From Stappia stellulata (GTDB lineage: Bacteria; Pseudomonadota; Alphaproteobacteria; Rhizobiales; Stappiaceae), in assembly GCF_020176715.1 (NCBI RefSeq), contig NZ_JAIVMF010000007.1:1-64000 (forward strand): DNA of 64,000 bases, written 5' to 3'. Below, one piece after another: positions 18,697-25,655 of this stretch; positions within the stretch are counted from its first letter, which is position 1; each line of letters begins with the position of its first letter. Made by a program: the position numbers and the translations under genes. A model generated the notes under the pieces. The model was not told the origin of the DNA. It ran no database searches and was given only the letters and a program-made list of their open reading frames with translations.

Positions 18697-19779
18697 ACCG
18701 CCGAACGGATTCCCGGTGGCGGGATTGATGACGGGCACGCCGTTGACGGCCGTCGTGCTACTTTCCGTTCCGACGCGGATGCCCTTGTCGCGGCGCACGC
18801 CCTCGTCCATGCGCTGCTGGATCGCCGACAGCCGGCTTTCGCCGTTGGCATCGCGGCTCTGGGCGCCGGCGAACAGCGGAATGCGCAGCCGGGCGGAGGC
18901 GATGGCGTCGAACTCGTCGTCCTTGTCGTAGACGAGTTCCGCGCCAAGCGTGAAACGCGATCCGGCCAGGCTCAGAACGTCATTGATCTGGTATTCGAGC
19001 CCGAGCCGCCCGCCGGCCTGCGTGTCATAGCCGCCGCGGTCGTAGACATAGCCGCCCGCATAGGCGCGCAGACGCTGGTTGTCGGCGAAGGGCGAATCGA
19101 ACATCGCGCCGATCTCGCCGGTCAGGCCGTAGAGCAGGCCTTCCTTGCGGTCCGTGCGGGTGCGGTTCTCGACCAGCTGGTTGTTGACGATGCTGACGCC
19201 GTCTCCCGTGACGATGGGGGAGAGCGTGGTGCCGCCGCCGATCGGGACATGCGCGTTGACGCGGAGGTCGAAGATCGAGGTGAAGGCCTCCAGACCGAGC
19301 GTCGCGCCGGCGAATGTATTGCCGTTTTCGGTGCGCACGGCGTCAACGAAGACATTCGCGCCCAGAATCAGGTCCGGGCCGACGATCTCGCGGATGCCGA
19401 GACCCAGCGACGTGGAGCCCCGGCTGTTCTCGCCATAGTCGAGGCGCATGTCCAGAAAGACGATACTGTCCGCATCCTGCCCGAGCGGCATGAAGCCTTC
19501 GAGAAAGGCGTTGGTTTCCGCCCCGGCCTGTGCGCCAAGCTCGCCCCAGGCACCCCATAGGCGTGGAGCGTCCTGCGCGGCCGCATGCCCGCCGGTTCCG
19601 GCAAGAAGCGCAGCAGCACAAGAGGAGGACAGCAACTCTCGGCCTTTGAGGCGAAAACGGCGCGCGGCGGGCGGATTGTAAGAAATGACACTCTCCCAAG
19701 TGTTCAAAAAATCGAAAATAAATAGGCTCCCAACTTCCGCAGGTTGCCCTTTGGAAGACATCGCAATTTCATCAACCAT
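8437..19779 (-). CDS. Giant inverse autotransporter adhesin with beta-helix passenger
   Basis: A 3,780-residue surface protein. Residues 1 to about 70 are an extended signal region ending HAAAQDAP. Residues about 72-315 form an inverse-autotransporter (intimin/invasin-type) beta-barrel, shown by WGELGAQAGAETNAFLEG, LDMRLDYGENSRGSTSLGLGIR, GANVFVDAVRTENGNTFAGATLGLEA, GGYVYDRGGYDTQAGGRLGLEYQ and FTLGAELVYDKDDEFDA. After a helical linker comes a passenger of about 3,400 residues rich in Gly, Thr, Asn, Ser and Val, apparently without Cys, made of short strands such as TTTLSNIDISN and GTALSLTN, i.e. a right-handed parallel beta-helix. Module openings of the form YF-V/A-D..G.G....P.SL..A recur near residues 362, 757, 1602 and 2237. 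No LysM or Ig-like domain is seen. The first ATG is used; ATG 19761 and a GTG near residue 31 are alternatives. Role: barrel inserts in the outer membrane and exports the C-terminal passenger for adhesion. Confidence 0.9.
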   Translation of the reverse strand: MVDEIAMSSKGQPAEVGSLFIFDFLNTWESVISYNPPAARRFRLKGRELLSSSCAAALLAGTGGHAAAQDAPRLWGAWGELGAQAGAETNAFLEGFMPLGQDADSIVFLDMRLDYGENSRGSTSLGLGIREIVGPDLILGANVFVDAVRTENGNTFAGATLGLEAFTSIFDLRVNAHVPIGGGTTLSPIVTGDGVSIVNNQLVENRTRTDRKEGLLYGLTGEIGAMFDSPFADNQRLRAYAGGYVYDRGGYDTQAGGRLGLEYQINDVLSLAGSRFTLGAELVYDKDDEFDAIASARLRIPLFAGAQSRDANGESRLSAIQQRMDEGVRRDKGIRVGTESSTTAVNGVPVINPATGNPFGGVYYADQAGGGTGGFADPTSLATAVANAGTDGIVIALGGGGPITTSGITLQSGQTLIGGGESIQVQLADGSTTNFLLSGTNGTIDGDPGVTTVTLASGVTIRDLTIQGGTTVIGGNAVSNFTLTDLNIQNATDGISVTGAVNANVSNISFSGITGTSLFLNNQSATISNITINGGTNGLSIANNTGTTTLSNINVSNVSGDALSFSNNTGIINVSGFTATNTGDDAIAVTGGGTFGFTGTTTLSGLGAGATSDGIDLSNTNNATLTFGDVDVTGLGGGTGLNMAGADATLTMQSLDITGAGTAGSKGVDLSGTQNGRTVTITNGGTITNVDVGLVLGTNGGAFAAPDAVFTWGGGDIGGLTYALDGIGVNAANGSYAFGTTGFSGPFNFTTSGTPNYFIAASATGTGDGSSTANRASIATAIGAAAGLGTVNFILINDGSAIDTAGATFALADNQTIDTFGDGRTFTSAGLIIAANITGTNLPTGSVTITDPGSGAATLTNSSGAVSTIAIANGNAIRNITLGSTLGTALSGSGIAGLTIEGVTIGTGTDTPVNGIALTNTTGAVTLTNVDITNSSGTGLSLTGASGTVTGNNVDITGANALSVSGGDAAVSFNATSSVTNTSGTAVSITNRIGGSFSHFGGISSNGPAAGGISVAGATAASDVTFGGQVSLGTTTALGGGAGVDIDNNGQASAIAFTGGLEIATTGQTGFSAQGGGSVAVAATGGAETITTAGAMALSFSGIGTGAGGVTFDSITGSGDGTVDDGISLTDLGAGSSITVTGTTTLDNYDVNGIEISGLSNAGQTIAFGTTTINQTASVAAASGIVIDTISATGVNIDFGTTQIGAGTVTTAGVVIGNVTGAATGFAADFASLTTNRAQTGLLVNTVDAGTVGITGPALVQNAQTANISVQGSDGGVAFGGAVTTQNNSGFDGDHILLGTAAANSGTVTFAGQVTTTSTGSTGRGVTLGSGAASFNGGLAITTTSGTGLVGTGGTLGIANAGATSVAASAGQAVSLAGVTIATGGITFDSLSSSASGASGVALTGVTGDAFTVTGTTTVTNATNAGIALSGNAANVAFGATTVTASTTGNGVDISGVNTGTISFTDLDIALTGANTVAFDLNGATLGGAVTVNDFDVTSTSASGTIGVDLRGLTGGQTVRLGDPAAAGASSSIAGVETGVFLNATSNATFVYGDGEGATDRSSTISATTAIDATNAPVAGTYNFQDVDFAGSPGAGFGIGAIYFVDSDGNATGGGDGSGSDASNPMTLAAAEAAAGAGDIIVLIDDGSAITAVGTNANNTLNLAANQQLLSFGDGAGNSQAIQVSLTVPPTIQLFSAGLTIADPTGGGAATLTTFTGNDVVTLGGDGIRVSGIDFEGNGTAARAINDAGGATGTVIERSSVSNFATVGIEITPSTNTTINDVDFSGNAGDILLNAAGSTLTNITSTGATGTAITLTNATGTTTLSNIDISNAANGIAFNNASGTVTATNVDIAGGNTLSIDGGDAVFTFDADSSISTTTGASILMQNRSGGSFTHAGSVVANGGSTSGITSVTSTGAHSISFTGTVDVGTTTAVGGSGVFIDNSGQNVTVNFADIDIETDGGFGMVVQLGGTLSVGTGSLAVNNAQIINFGSIAFGAGGVNFSSITGTGVGGVGVGLNTVSSGALNVSGTTSISGSTGSAVSATNVSSNMQFGTVNLTLTSGDGLLLAGNSGTLTTGDMTIAMGTGGNGIRATGTNGNMTFGNVDITNVGTGTGLNLSGGTFDGQVTFATLDITGTSQTGSKGIDLTDYDNTKDVVTTGSGTIQGVQTGIDLTNSNIANGVRFQYGDGSAPVASSIDTSGIAGNVAIVTTGVTATGEYDFEDIGFGTSNVSNLTGPVVFVVDQNNSSGAGTFSDPGSISEAAAATADVIVLIDTDTGTGTQTVSTAGPLSLDNGQVLIGLDSGTTSIDVSTLGITASGPPASVLLTGLGSSSTITSTVTLDSNRLVLNSSSGNTVNLTGSAGIQNVAITNTGTGDGISASFSTAESVTVRSSSIGGGTGGFAIDLATTSGASTYAFSDLALTSGVRLDGSAGGSLGGTMTGTNTIDGASGAGLQLTNASGSFSNITFGASSAIGGAGIQIANSDASDRSLALENITMGSSGNGDTGDVGGIGVDVDSSGTGALTVSLNGTNTIRSTGQALDADETGAGTPDNLRLSIRNTTFESAAAGVPSVEITGQNVSSTTSSVNVRAFSDNAVIGNGTGGGILFTGVDFNINGGGTVAAGTLNVGQGTGSRVSGDGVSFIDTTGSLGLVTLNVYNTNGTGLEVNTKGSGTTFALTGGGTGTIDTTSGTALFLDPLTMGLSFSSVSSTNATGAGVLVDAGDASGGAASQALNIGTLNVTGSTGAGVRITNSTGTFNFGATTINNAGSTGGGVDLDLGAGDTATVNFTGALDIDTNSGTGFDANGTAGTLLTVNVASAGTQAINSATGGLLSFNQVAIGASGVSFDSLGSSGKISGSAVTMTNVGGSGTFSGGSMNIAGATTNGIDISASSGAFTFAAVTIGSNSTADNVATGIRLNANTGSFTLTGGSIIHNPTASGVSITSSGAGFAADFQAQIEVRNHTIATASAGDGFVLTSNSTATIDFANLVYNDDQRSSAPTGQAIVANDAGVLTISNGTIRTNNALGNDVYAVDISNTTTGAGGITIGSLDIDYDDAGESGGGIRLVSNTGTFSFTGVTKIAANNASGILANNTGTLNIGTTTAGSITSDNRAVFDITNTTVNLNATATRSTSSTGSGMVFNTVGGTVNLTGDMTITGSAGTGLSVSNSASGATFTFSGGTKTISTGGLTAISLTNNANGTVTFSGANTDIDTTSGNAVTVTNGGTINFNSTTTNTINSTTGKGVFASGGGTVVIGGSANVTSTTGTAVDIHNTTIGGAGVTFESVSADGATNGIVLSNAGSGGFAVTGEGSSDTTVNVGTRGRTSNKAGGGSFSAQGTGGTVQNTTGAAVLISNTNNVTLRNMVLTDSTNTVNSGNDGIDISNSSGFTLDNSRITGFSGNHGIDGANVANITIINSEIFSNATDSGVAAPDIHNVHFDELTGAGSTVTNSLFHSSYENIFTVENSSGTLTIDMNNVEIRDTNAGAGGNIGLLFDMTSSAQINATVRNSTFLRNRSRGVAFYSNSGTTGGSITISNNTFNDNIFVPIDIAHQSNATVTYNISGNQVNTDATAAGESTAINIITGGASSASTDLRGELTNNTIGNNTLAGSGSNQGVGLRIAALGAGTHTTRLTNNTVQAINQDSAVLISNDNTGVINATFGSGNTFTVAPAGAFPLYGLSFEAGTGAGSAGIMRVNFAAGVTATGSAGAFTKGIQAFSFGSSRIELQGYGGSDNDTASVATFLSTGGGAGNTVNPGPADVFVFSGSTITGTLTGGASVPLP

Positions 19780-20011
19780 CCCGGGTATTTCAACCTATGT
19801 TTCGGCCTCCGGTCTTTTGCGGGTAACAATTTGGTAAGGGTGTTGCCGAGAAGATACAAATCGGCCCTGACGTCCGGCATGGCCGACGTCGCGACGGCAG
19901 TTTGCGCTTGCGTCCCCGTGGGAGGGAATCGCTGCGGTCTGCGACGGCAGCCGGCTCCCGCCCGCCCGCCCCGTTCCTGCGGCCGCACCGTTCTTAAGCC
20001 GCCCCGCCCCT
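19780..20011. other. Intergenic region upstream of the adhesin
   Basis: A 232-base gap between the divergent adhesin and ureidoglycolate lyase genes. The part next to the adhesin (19780-19870) is noticeably less GC-rich than its surroundings, as expected for a promoter and 5' leader. I see no clear -35/-10 pair, operator or small gene in it. Confidence 0.4.
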
Positions 20012-20530
20012 ATGGAGATTTCCGTGACGTTTCCCGCAAGCCTTCCGCCGCTCGTGCCCGTTCCGCTGACCGCGGAGGACTTTGCTCCCTTTGGCGACGT
20101 CATCGAGGCTGATCATGACCGCAGTCATCTGATCAACGAGGGGCGGACGCGGCGGTATCATGCGCTGGCGACAGCCGCGCCGGGCGAGGGCGGTGAGGCA
20201 ATCCTCTCCATCTTCCGGGGAACGCCCTGGCCCGCTCCGGTCACGATCCGCATGCTGGAGCGGCATCCGCTCGGAACACAGGCCTTCGTTCCGATGGAGC
20301 GGCACCCGTGGCTGGTTGTGGTGGCGGAGGCTCCGCGCGCCGAGGCCTGCCGCTGTTTTCTCGCAAGGGGTGATCAGGGAATTCAGATCGCGCGCGGCGT
20401 CTGGCACCATCCATTGCTGGTGCTTCAGCCTTCCCAGGACTTCCTCGTGGTCGACCGCGCGGGCGCGGGCAACAACCTGGAAGAGGTCTGGTTTCCCGAA
20501 GGAGAGACCGTCACGCTCGCCCCGGTGTAA
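20012..20530 (+). CDS. allA: Ureidoglycolate lyase
   Basis: A 172-residue member of the AllA family, which splits (S)-ureidoglycolate to glyoxylate and urea in purine/allantoin breakdown. Family segments are PLTAEDFAPFGDVIEA near the start, INEGRTRRYHAL, MLERHPLGTQAFVPM, RGVWHHPLLVL and the ending LEEVWF. The cupin-like barrel residues (H-P-L-G-T-Q-A-F and G-V-W-H-H-P) are intact. The ATG at 20012 is used, but GGAG inside it lies 6 bases before a GTG at 20024, which may be the real start. It stands alone; no other allantoin gene is in the window. Confidence 0.9.
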   Translation: MEISVTFPASLPPLVPVPLTAEDFAPFGDVIEADHDRSHLINEGRTRRYHALATAAPGEGGEAILSIFRGTPWPAPVTIRMLERHPLGTQAFVPMERHPWLVVVAEAPRAEACRCFLARGDQGIQIARGVWHHPLLVLQPSQDFLVVDRAGAGNNLEEVWFPEGETVTLAPV

Positions 20531-20590
20531 TCGGCGGCAGCGTGACGGATAACGCGATTTGAAACCTGACTCTGGCGACTGTCGGCGAAG

Positions 20591-22144
20591 CTAGAAGACC
20601 AGCTTCGGCAGCAGCGTCGCGATCGAGGGCAACAGCCAGATCAGGGCGATACCGCCGATCTGCAGCGCGATGAAGGGCAGCACGCCCTGATAGATCTGTC
20701 CCGTCGTGATTTCCTTGGGGGCCGCGCCGCGCAGGTAGAACAGCGAGAACCCGAAAGGCGGCGTCAGGAAGGACGTCTGCAGGTTGATCGCGATCAGCAC
20801 CGAGAGCCAGACCGGGTCGTGGCCCATGATGATCAGCACGGGCGCGACCAGCGGCAGCAGGATCACCGAGATCTCGACGAAGTCGAGGAAGAAGCCGAGC
20901 ACGAAGATCAGCGCCATCACGAAGAACAGGGCGCCCTGCGGCCCGCCGGGCATGTTGGCGAGGAATTCCTCGACGCGCAGGTCGCCACCGAGGCCACGGA
21001 AGACCAGCGAGAACACGCTCGCTGTCAGGATGGTGGCGAAGATCATCGCGGTGACCGAGAGAGTCGAGGTCATCACCGGCTTGAGCACGCCGCCGCGGAA
21101 GGTGCGCACAAGCGCCTGAATGACCGCCGCTGCGGCGACAAGCACGAGAAGACTGGCCGCACCGCCGACGATCCAGTCGAACAGGGTCGCGTCCGTGCGC
21201 TGCAGGCGGACGGGATGAACCCCGGCAAGCACCGCAAGCAGGCCGAGGGCGACGGCGCCGCCGATTACCAGCTTGATCGATCCCGCACCAAGGCGCGCGC
21301 TGGCCATCAGCAGCGCGCCCATCGCGCCGACCGACGCGGCCTCGCCGGGTGTGGCGATGCCGCCGAGGATCGATCCGAGCACCGCGATGATCAGCAGCAC
21401 CGGCGGCAGGATGGCGGTTGCGACCTCCATCCGGCTCGGCTTGGTCGCCAGCGACTTCATCGCCGGTGCGGCGTCGGGCGACAGCCAGGCCTTGATGAGC
21501 AGATAGACGATATAGATGCCGACAAGCGTCAGGCCGGGCAGCAGCGCTGCGGCGAAGACCTGTCCGACCGAAATCGTCTCGATGGTGAACTTGCCCTCGC
21601 GAAACTGCGCCTGCTGATAGGCGTTGGACATCACGTCGGAGAGGATGATCAGCAGCGTCGATGGCGGGATGATCTGTCCGAGCGTGCCGGAGGTGCAGAC
21701 GATGCCGCTGGCGAGCTTCGGGTCGTAGCCGTTTCTCAGCATGGCGGGCAGGGCGATAAGGCCCATGGCCACCACGGTGGCGCCGACGATGCCGGTGGAG
21801 GCGGCGAGCAGCGCGCCGACCAGCACCACCGAGATGCCCAGTCCGCCGCGCAGGCTGCCGAACAGCCGGCCGGCCGTTTCCAAGAGGTCCTCGGCGATGC
21901 GGCTTTTTTCCAGAACCACGCCCATGAAGACGAAGAGCGGAATGGCGATCAGCACCTGGTTGGTCATCAGCCCGAACACGCGCTGCGCCAGCGCGCCGAG
22001 AAGGCCCATGTCGAACTGGCCGGTGAAATAGCCGAGGAAGGCGAACAGCGTGGCGATGCCGGCGAGCGTGAAGGACACCGGGTAGCCGATCAGGATCGCG
22101 CCGATCAGCGCGGCGAACATCAGGAGGTCGAGCGGCAGGCTCAT
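20591..22144 (-). CDS. TRAP transporter large permease (DctM subunit)
   Basis: A 517-residue membrane protein with about a dozen hydrophobic helices, the DctM ion-coupled translocation subunit of a TRAP transporter. Marks are LDLLMFAALIGAILIGYPVSFTL at the N-terminus, LIAIPLFVFMG, LVGALLAASTGIVGATVVAMG, TSGTLGQIIPPSTLLII and SFLTPPFGFSLFYLRG near the end. The segment between about residues 285 and 370 is longer than in minimal DctM proteins. The start is the ATG at 22142-22144, which overlaps the stop of the small subunit gene as ATGA; the open frame upstream of it is the small subunit gene in another frame. It ends the hut-TRAP gene run. Confidence 0.93.
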   Translation of the reverse strand: MSLPLDLLMFAALIGAILIGYPVSFTLAGIATLFAFLGYFTGQFDMGLLGALAQRVFGLMTNQVLIAIPLFVFMGVVLEKSRIAEDLLETAGRLFGSLRGGLGISVVLVGALLAASTGIVGATVVAMGLIALPAMLRNGYDPKLASGIVCTSGTLGQIIPPSTLLIILSDVMSNAYQQAQFREGKFTIETISVGQVFAAALLPGLTLVGIYIVYLLIKAWLSPDAAPAMKSLATKPSRMEVATAILPPVLLIIAVLGSILGGIATPGEAASVGAMGALLMASARLGAGSIKLVIGGAVALGLLAVLAGVHPVRLQRTDATLFDWIVGGAASLLVLVAAAAVIQALVRTFRGGVLKPVMTSTLSVTAMIFATILTASVFSLVFRGLGGDLRVEEFLANMPGGPQGALFFVMALIFVLGFFLDFVEISVILLPLVAPVLIIMGHDPVWLSVLIAINLQTSFLTPPFGFSLFYLRGAAPKEITTGQIYQGVLPFIALQIGGIALIWLLPSIATLLPKLVF

Positions 22145-22734
22145 GCGCGTGTCTCGTCTTCGTCGGCGGTGTCGGGAGCGGCCAGCCGCGCGAGGTCGCG
22201 CAACAGGCAGGCCAGCCCCTGCACGATCAGCAGGACGCAAAAGGCCGGAATGAGGGATTTCAGCAGGAAGGAGGCGGGAATGCCGCCGACCGAGATCGCG
22301 CCTTCCATCACTGACCAGGAATTGCGCACCGACGGCCAGGAGTACCAGGCGAGAACCGCCATGGAGGGCAGCAGCAGGATCAGCGCGCCCGCGGCATCGA
22401 TCCCGGCGCGGCCGCGTCGCGTGGCCCTTGCATAGAAGATATCGACCCGCACATGGCCGTCGACCAGCAGGGTGAAGCCGGCGCCCAGCATGAACAGGAA
22501 GGCATGCAGGTAGAGGACCCCCTCGTTCAGCGACACGAAGCTGATGCCATAGACATAGCGCAGCACCACGATCGCGAATTGCAGAAGCACCATCGCAAGG
22601 GCAAACCATCGAACGCCAGACCCGACGAGGCGGTTGAGGCGGTCGAGCCGGTCGGCAAGACGTTCGAGCACGGGCTGATCCCTTTTCGGCAGGCGGACGG
22701 CGGGAGGGTGAATGGCGCTGCGGGCCATGGTCAT
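22141..22734 (-). CDS. TRAP transporter small permease (DctQ subunit)
   Basis: A 197-residue four-helix membrane protein, the DctQ scaffold subunit. Typical elements are RWFALAMVLLQFAIVVLRYVYG, FVSLNEGVLYLHAFLFMLGAGFTLLVDGHVRVD and the last helix pair SLIPAFCVLLIVQGLACLLRDL. It is longer at the N-terminus (about 40 polar residues) than the shortest family members. Gene order dctP-dctQ-dctM is the standard one, with an ATGA overlap to dctM. ATG at 22728 is an alternative start. Confidence 0.93.
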   Translation of the reverse strand: MTMARSAIHPPAVRLPKRDQPVLERLADRLDRLNRLVGSGVRWFALAMVLLQFAIVVLRYVYGISFVSLNEGVLYLHAFLFMLGAGFTLLVDGHVRVDIFYARATRRGRAGIDAAGALILLLPSMAVLAWYSWPSVRNSWSVMEGAISVGGIPASFLLKSLIPAFCVLLIVQGLACLLRDLARLAAPDTADEDETRA

Positions 22735-22780
22735 GGCCCGCAGCAGGTCATTGGACGGTAGCGCGCGAAGGCGCAGTACC

Positions 22781-23878
22781 TCAGTACTTGTAGTCCATCG
22801 CGCGGGCGTTCATCTGCCCGTTGTCGGCATAGGGCATATAGCCCGCGATGCTCTTGCGATAGGTGAGGAAGCTCTCGGTGATGCGGCGAACGAGTTCGTC
22901 CTCGTCCTCGCGCAGGTCCGCGATCACTTCGCCGGCGGCATTGCCCATGGCGACGATCACGTCGTCGGGGAGCTTCTTGACCTGAACGCCCTGTTCCGCG
23001 ACGAGCTTCTCGAGCGCCAGCGCGTGTTTGGTCGTGTACTCCGTCCACACCGGGTTGTAGAGCGACTCGCAGGCGAAGGCGACGGCCTGCTGCAGATCGG
23101 CCGGAAGGGCGTTATAGGCCTCCTGGTTCACCGCGCATTCCTCGGCGGAGGACGGCTCGCCGACACCCGGCCAGTAGTAGTTCTTGGCGACCTGGTAGAA
23201 GCCGAGCGCGCTGTCGGTCCACGGACCGATGAACTCGCCCGCGTCGAGCGCGCCGGACTGCAGCGCCTGGAACATGTCGCGCCCGCCCATGGCCTGCACG
23301 GCCATGCCGAGCTTGGCGCACATCTCCGAAGCGAGACCGGTCGTGCGGAAGCGCATGCCCTTGAGGTCTTCCGCCGAGGTGATCTCGTTGCGGAACCAGC
23401 CGGCCCACTGCGGACCGGAGTTGCCGCACAGGAACGGCTTCAGGCCGAAGCGGCCGTACATTTCGTCGTAGAGCGCCTGGCCGCCACCATGGGCGAGCCA
23501 GCCGAATTGCTCGTCCGCGCGCAGGCCGAAGGGCTGCGAGCCGAACAGCAGGATGCCCTTGGACTTGGACCCCCAATAGGCCGGAACCGCGTGATAGAGC
23601 TCGGCCGTGCCTTCGGACACGGCATCGAAGACGCCGCGGCCGGGAACGAGCTCGCCGGCGGCGAAGAGCTGGACTTCGAGCCGGCCGCCCGACAGCGCGG
23701 TGATGCGATCGGCAAGGTTCTGGGCGGCAACGCCGGGGCCAGGCAGGTTCTTCGGCCAGGCGGTGACCATCTTCCAGCGCAGCGTGCCCTGGGCGATGGC
23801 GGGAGCGGCGAGGGCGGTGCCGGCTGCTGTGGCCACGGCGCCGGTGGCGGCGGTTTTCAGGAAATCGCGTCTTTTCAT
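22781..23878 (-). CDS. TRAP transporter substrate-binding protein (DctP), Tat-exported
   Basis: A 365-residue periplasmic binding protein. The N-terminus MKRRDFLKTAATGAVATAAG is a twin-arginine signal (RRDFLK), cleaved after PAIAQ. The mature protein has the DctP fold, with FFAAGELVPG-like start segments, GLRADEQFGWLAHGGG, AEDLKGMRFRTTGLASEMCAKLG with the conserved Arg that clamps a carboxylate, and GGRDMFQALQSGALDAGEFIGPW. This form, with G-P-W and Y-Y-W-P-G, belongs to the 2-oxo/monocarboxylate-type DctP subgroup. It lies directly downstream of hutU and upstream of dctQM. Its place suggests it takes up histidine, urocanate or a related carboxylate; that substrate is inferred from position only. 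Confidence 0.92.
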   Translation of the reverse strand: MKRRDFLKTAATGAVATAAGTALAAPAIAQGTLRWKMVTAWPKNLPGPGVAAQNLADRITALSGGRLEVQLFAAGELVPGRGVFDAVSEGTAELYHAVPAYWGSKSKGILLFGSQPFGLRADEQFGWLAHGGGQALYDEMYGRFGLKPFLCGNSGPQWAGWFRNEITSAEDLKGMRFRTTGLASEMCAKLGMAVQAMGGRDMFQALQSGALDAGEFIGPWTDSALGFYQVAKNYYWPGVGEPSSAEECAVNQEAYNALPADLQQAVAFACESLYNPVWTEYTTKHALALEKLVAEQGVQVKKLPDDVIVAMGNAAGEVIADLREDEDELVRRITESFLTYRKSIAGYMPYADNGQMNARAMDYKY

Positions 23879-23981
23879 GACAGGGTCTGTCCTCTGGTTG
23901 CGATGAAAACTCGTCTTCTTGTTATCGGGGCGGCACAGCCTCAGGCGATGCCGTCCCGCAACGGGTCTGCAACGGCTCTGG

Positions 23982-25655
23982 TCAGTTGCCCAGGATGCCG
24001 GGAAGCCGCAGACCGTTTTCTTTCGCGCAGTCCTGCGCGATCTCGTAGCCGGCATCGGCGTGACGCATCACGCCGGTGGCCGGGTCGTTCCACAAAACCC
24101 GCTCGATGCGACGGTCGGCATCCTCAGTGCCATCGCAGCAGATCACCATGCCGGAATGCTGCGAGAAGCCCATGCCGACGCCGCCGCCGTGATGCAGGCT
24201 GACCCAGGTCGCGCCGGAGGCGCAGTTCAGCAGCGCATTCAGGAGCGGCCAGTCGGACACCGCATCGGAGCCGTCCTTCATCGCCTCGGTCTCGCGGTTG
24301 GGCGAGGCGACCGAGCCGCTGTCGAGATGGTCGCGGCCGATGACGATCGGGGCCTTGAGCTCGCCCTTGCGGACCATTTCGTTGAAGGCGAGGCCGAGCC
24401 GGTGACGATCGCCGAGGCCGACCCAGCAGATGCGCGCCGGCAGGCCCTGGAAGGAAATCCGTTCGCGCGCCATGTCGAGCCAGCGGTGCAGGTGATGGTC
24501 GTCCGGCATCAGCTCGCGCACCTTCTCGTCGGTGCGGTAGATGTCTTCCGGATCGCCGGAGAGGGCCGCCCAGCGGAACGGGCCGACGCCGCGGCAAAAC
24601 AGCGGACGGATATAGGCCGGCACGAAGCCCGGGAAGGCGAAGGCGTTTTCCAGGCCTTCCTCGAGCGCCACCTGACGGATGTTGTTGCCGTAGTCGAGGG
24701 TCGGCACACCGGCGTTCCAGAAGGCGACCATGGCTTCGACGTGGTCGCGCATCGAGGCGCGAGCGGCCTTTTCCACCGCCTTGGGATCGCTCTCGCGCTT
24801 GGCTTCCCATTCCGCCATCGTCCAGCCCTTCGGCAGGTAGCCGTTGATCGGATCGTGCGCCGAGGTCTGGTCGGTGACGATATCCGGATGGATCCCGCGC
24901 GCCACGAGTTCGGGGAAGATCTCGGCCGCGTTGCCCAGAAGGCCGACGGATTTGGCCTCGCCGGCCGCCGTCCAGCGGTTGATCATCTCCAGCGCCTCGT
25001 CGAGGGTCTCCGCCTTCTCGTCAAGATAACGGGTGCGCAGGCGGAAATCGATGGAGTCGGGGTTGCACTCCACTGCAAGACAGCAGGCGCCGGCCATCAC
25101 GGCCGCCAGCGGCTGGGCGCCGCCCATGCCGCCCAGGCCACCGGTCAGGATCCATTTGCCCTTCAGGTTGCCGCCGAAGTGCTGGCGACCGGCCTCCACG
25201 AAGGTTTCGTAGGTGCCCTGAACGATGCCCTGCGAACCGATGTAGATCCAGGAGCCGGCCGTCATCTGGCCGTACATCATCAACCCGGCCTTATCGAGCT
25301 TGTTGAAGTGGTCCCAGTTGGCCCAATGCGGCACGATGTTGGAGTTGGCGATGAGAACGCGCGGCGCGTCCTTGTGGGTCTTGAACACGCCGACCGGCTT
25401 GCCCGACTGCACCATCAGCGTCTCGTCGGCTTCCAGGTCGCGCAGGGTGGCGACGATCTTGTCGAAATCGTCCCAGGTGCGCGCGGCGCGGCCGATGCCG
25501 CCATAGACGACGAGTTCGTTCGGCTTTTCGGCAACGTCCGGATCGAGGTTGTTCATCAGCATCCGCAAGGGCGCCTCGGTCAGCCAGGACTTGGCCGAAA
25601 GCTCGGTCCCCGTGGCCGCCCGGATGGTGCGGATGTTGTGGCGCGGATTGGTCAT
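23982..25655 (-). CDS. hutU: Urocanate hydratase
   Basis: A 557-residue urocanase (urocanate to 4-imidazolone-5-propanoate), the second step of histidine degradation. It carries the tightly bound NAD+ site [16 protein letters not shown], the start [32 protein letters not shown]-like [37 protein letters not shown] and the ending [24 protein letters not shown]. Full family length and uninterrupted. Its ATG overlaps the hutG stop as ATGA; it is the fourth gene of the left-reading hut arm, and the TRAP binding protein follows about 100 bases downstream. Confidence 0.98.
   Translation of the reverse strand: MTNPRHNIRTIRAATGTELSAKSWLTEAPLRMLMNNLDPDVAEKPNELVVYGGIGRAARTWDDFDKIVATLRDLEADETLMVQSGKPVGVFKTHKDAPRVLIANSNIVPHWANWDHFNKLDKAGLMMYGQMTAGSWIYIGSQGIVQGTYETFVEAGRQHFGGNLKGKWILTGGLGGMGGAQPLAAVMAGACCLAVECNPDSIDFRLRTRYLDEKAETLDEALEMINRWTAAGEAKSVGLLGNAAEIFPELVARGIHPDIVTDQTSAHDPINGYLPKGWTMAEWEAKRESDPKAVEKAARASMRDHVEAMVAFWNAGVPTLDYGNNIRQVALEEGLENAFAFPGFVPAYIRPLFCRGVGPFRWAALSGDPEDIYRTDEKVRELMPDDHHLHRWLDMARERISFQGLPARICWVGLGDRHRLGLAFNEMVRKGELKAPIVIGRDHLDSGSVASPNRETEAMKDGSDAVSDWPLLNALLNCASGATWVSLHHGGGVGMGFSQHSGMVICCDGTEDADRRIERVLWNDPATGVMRHADAGYEIAQDCAKENGLRLPGILGN

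Noticed and set aside
8437-18700. CRISPR-like or satellite repeats
   Set aside because: The repeats are degenerate, in frame and of uneven spacing, which fits protein repeats and not a CRISPR array.
8437-19779. Type Va autotransporter or two-partner secretion adhesin
   Set aside because: The barrel-like region is at the N-terminus, there is no C-terminal autotransporter barrel, and no TPS domain or TpsB gene.
22145-22609. N-terminal extension of the DctM protein
   Set aside because: These bases encode DctQ in another frame, and DctM family proteins begin at the ATG at 22144.
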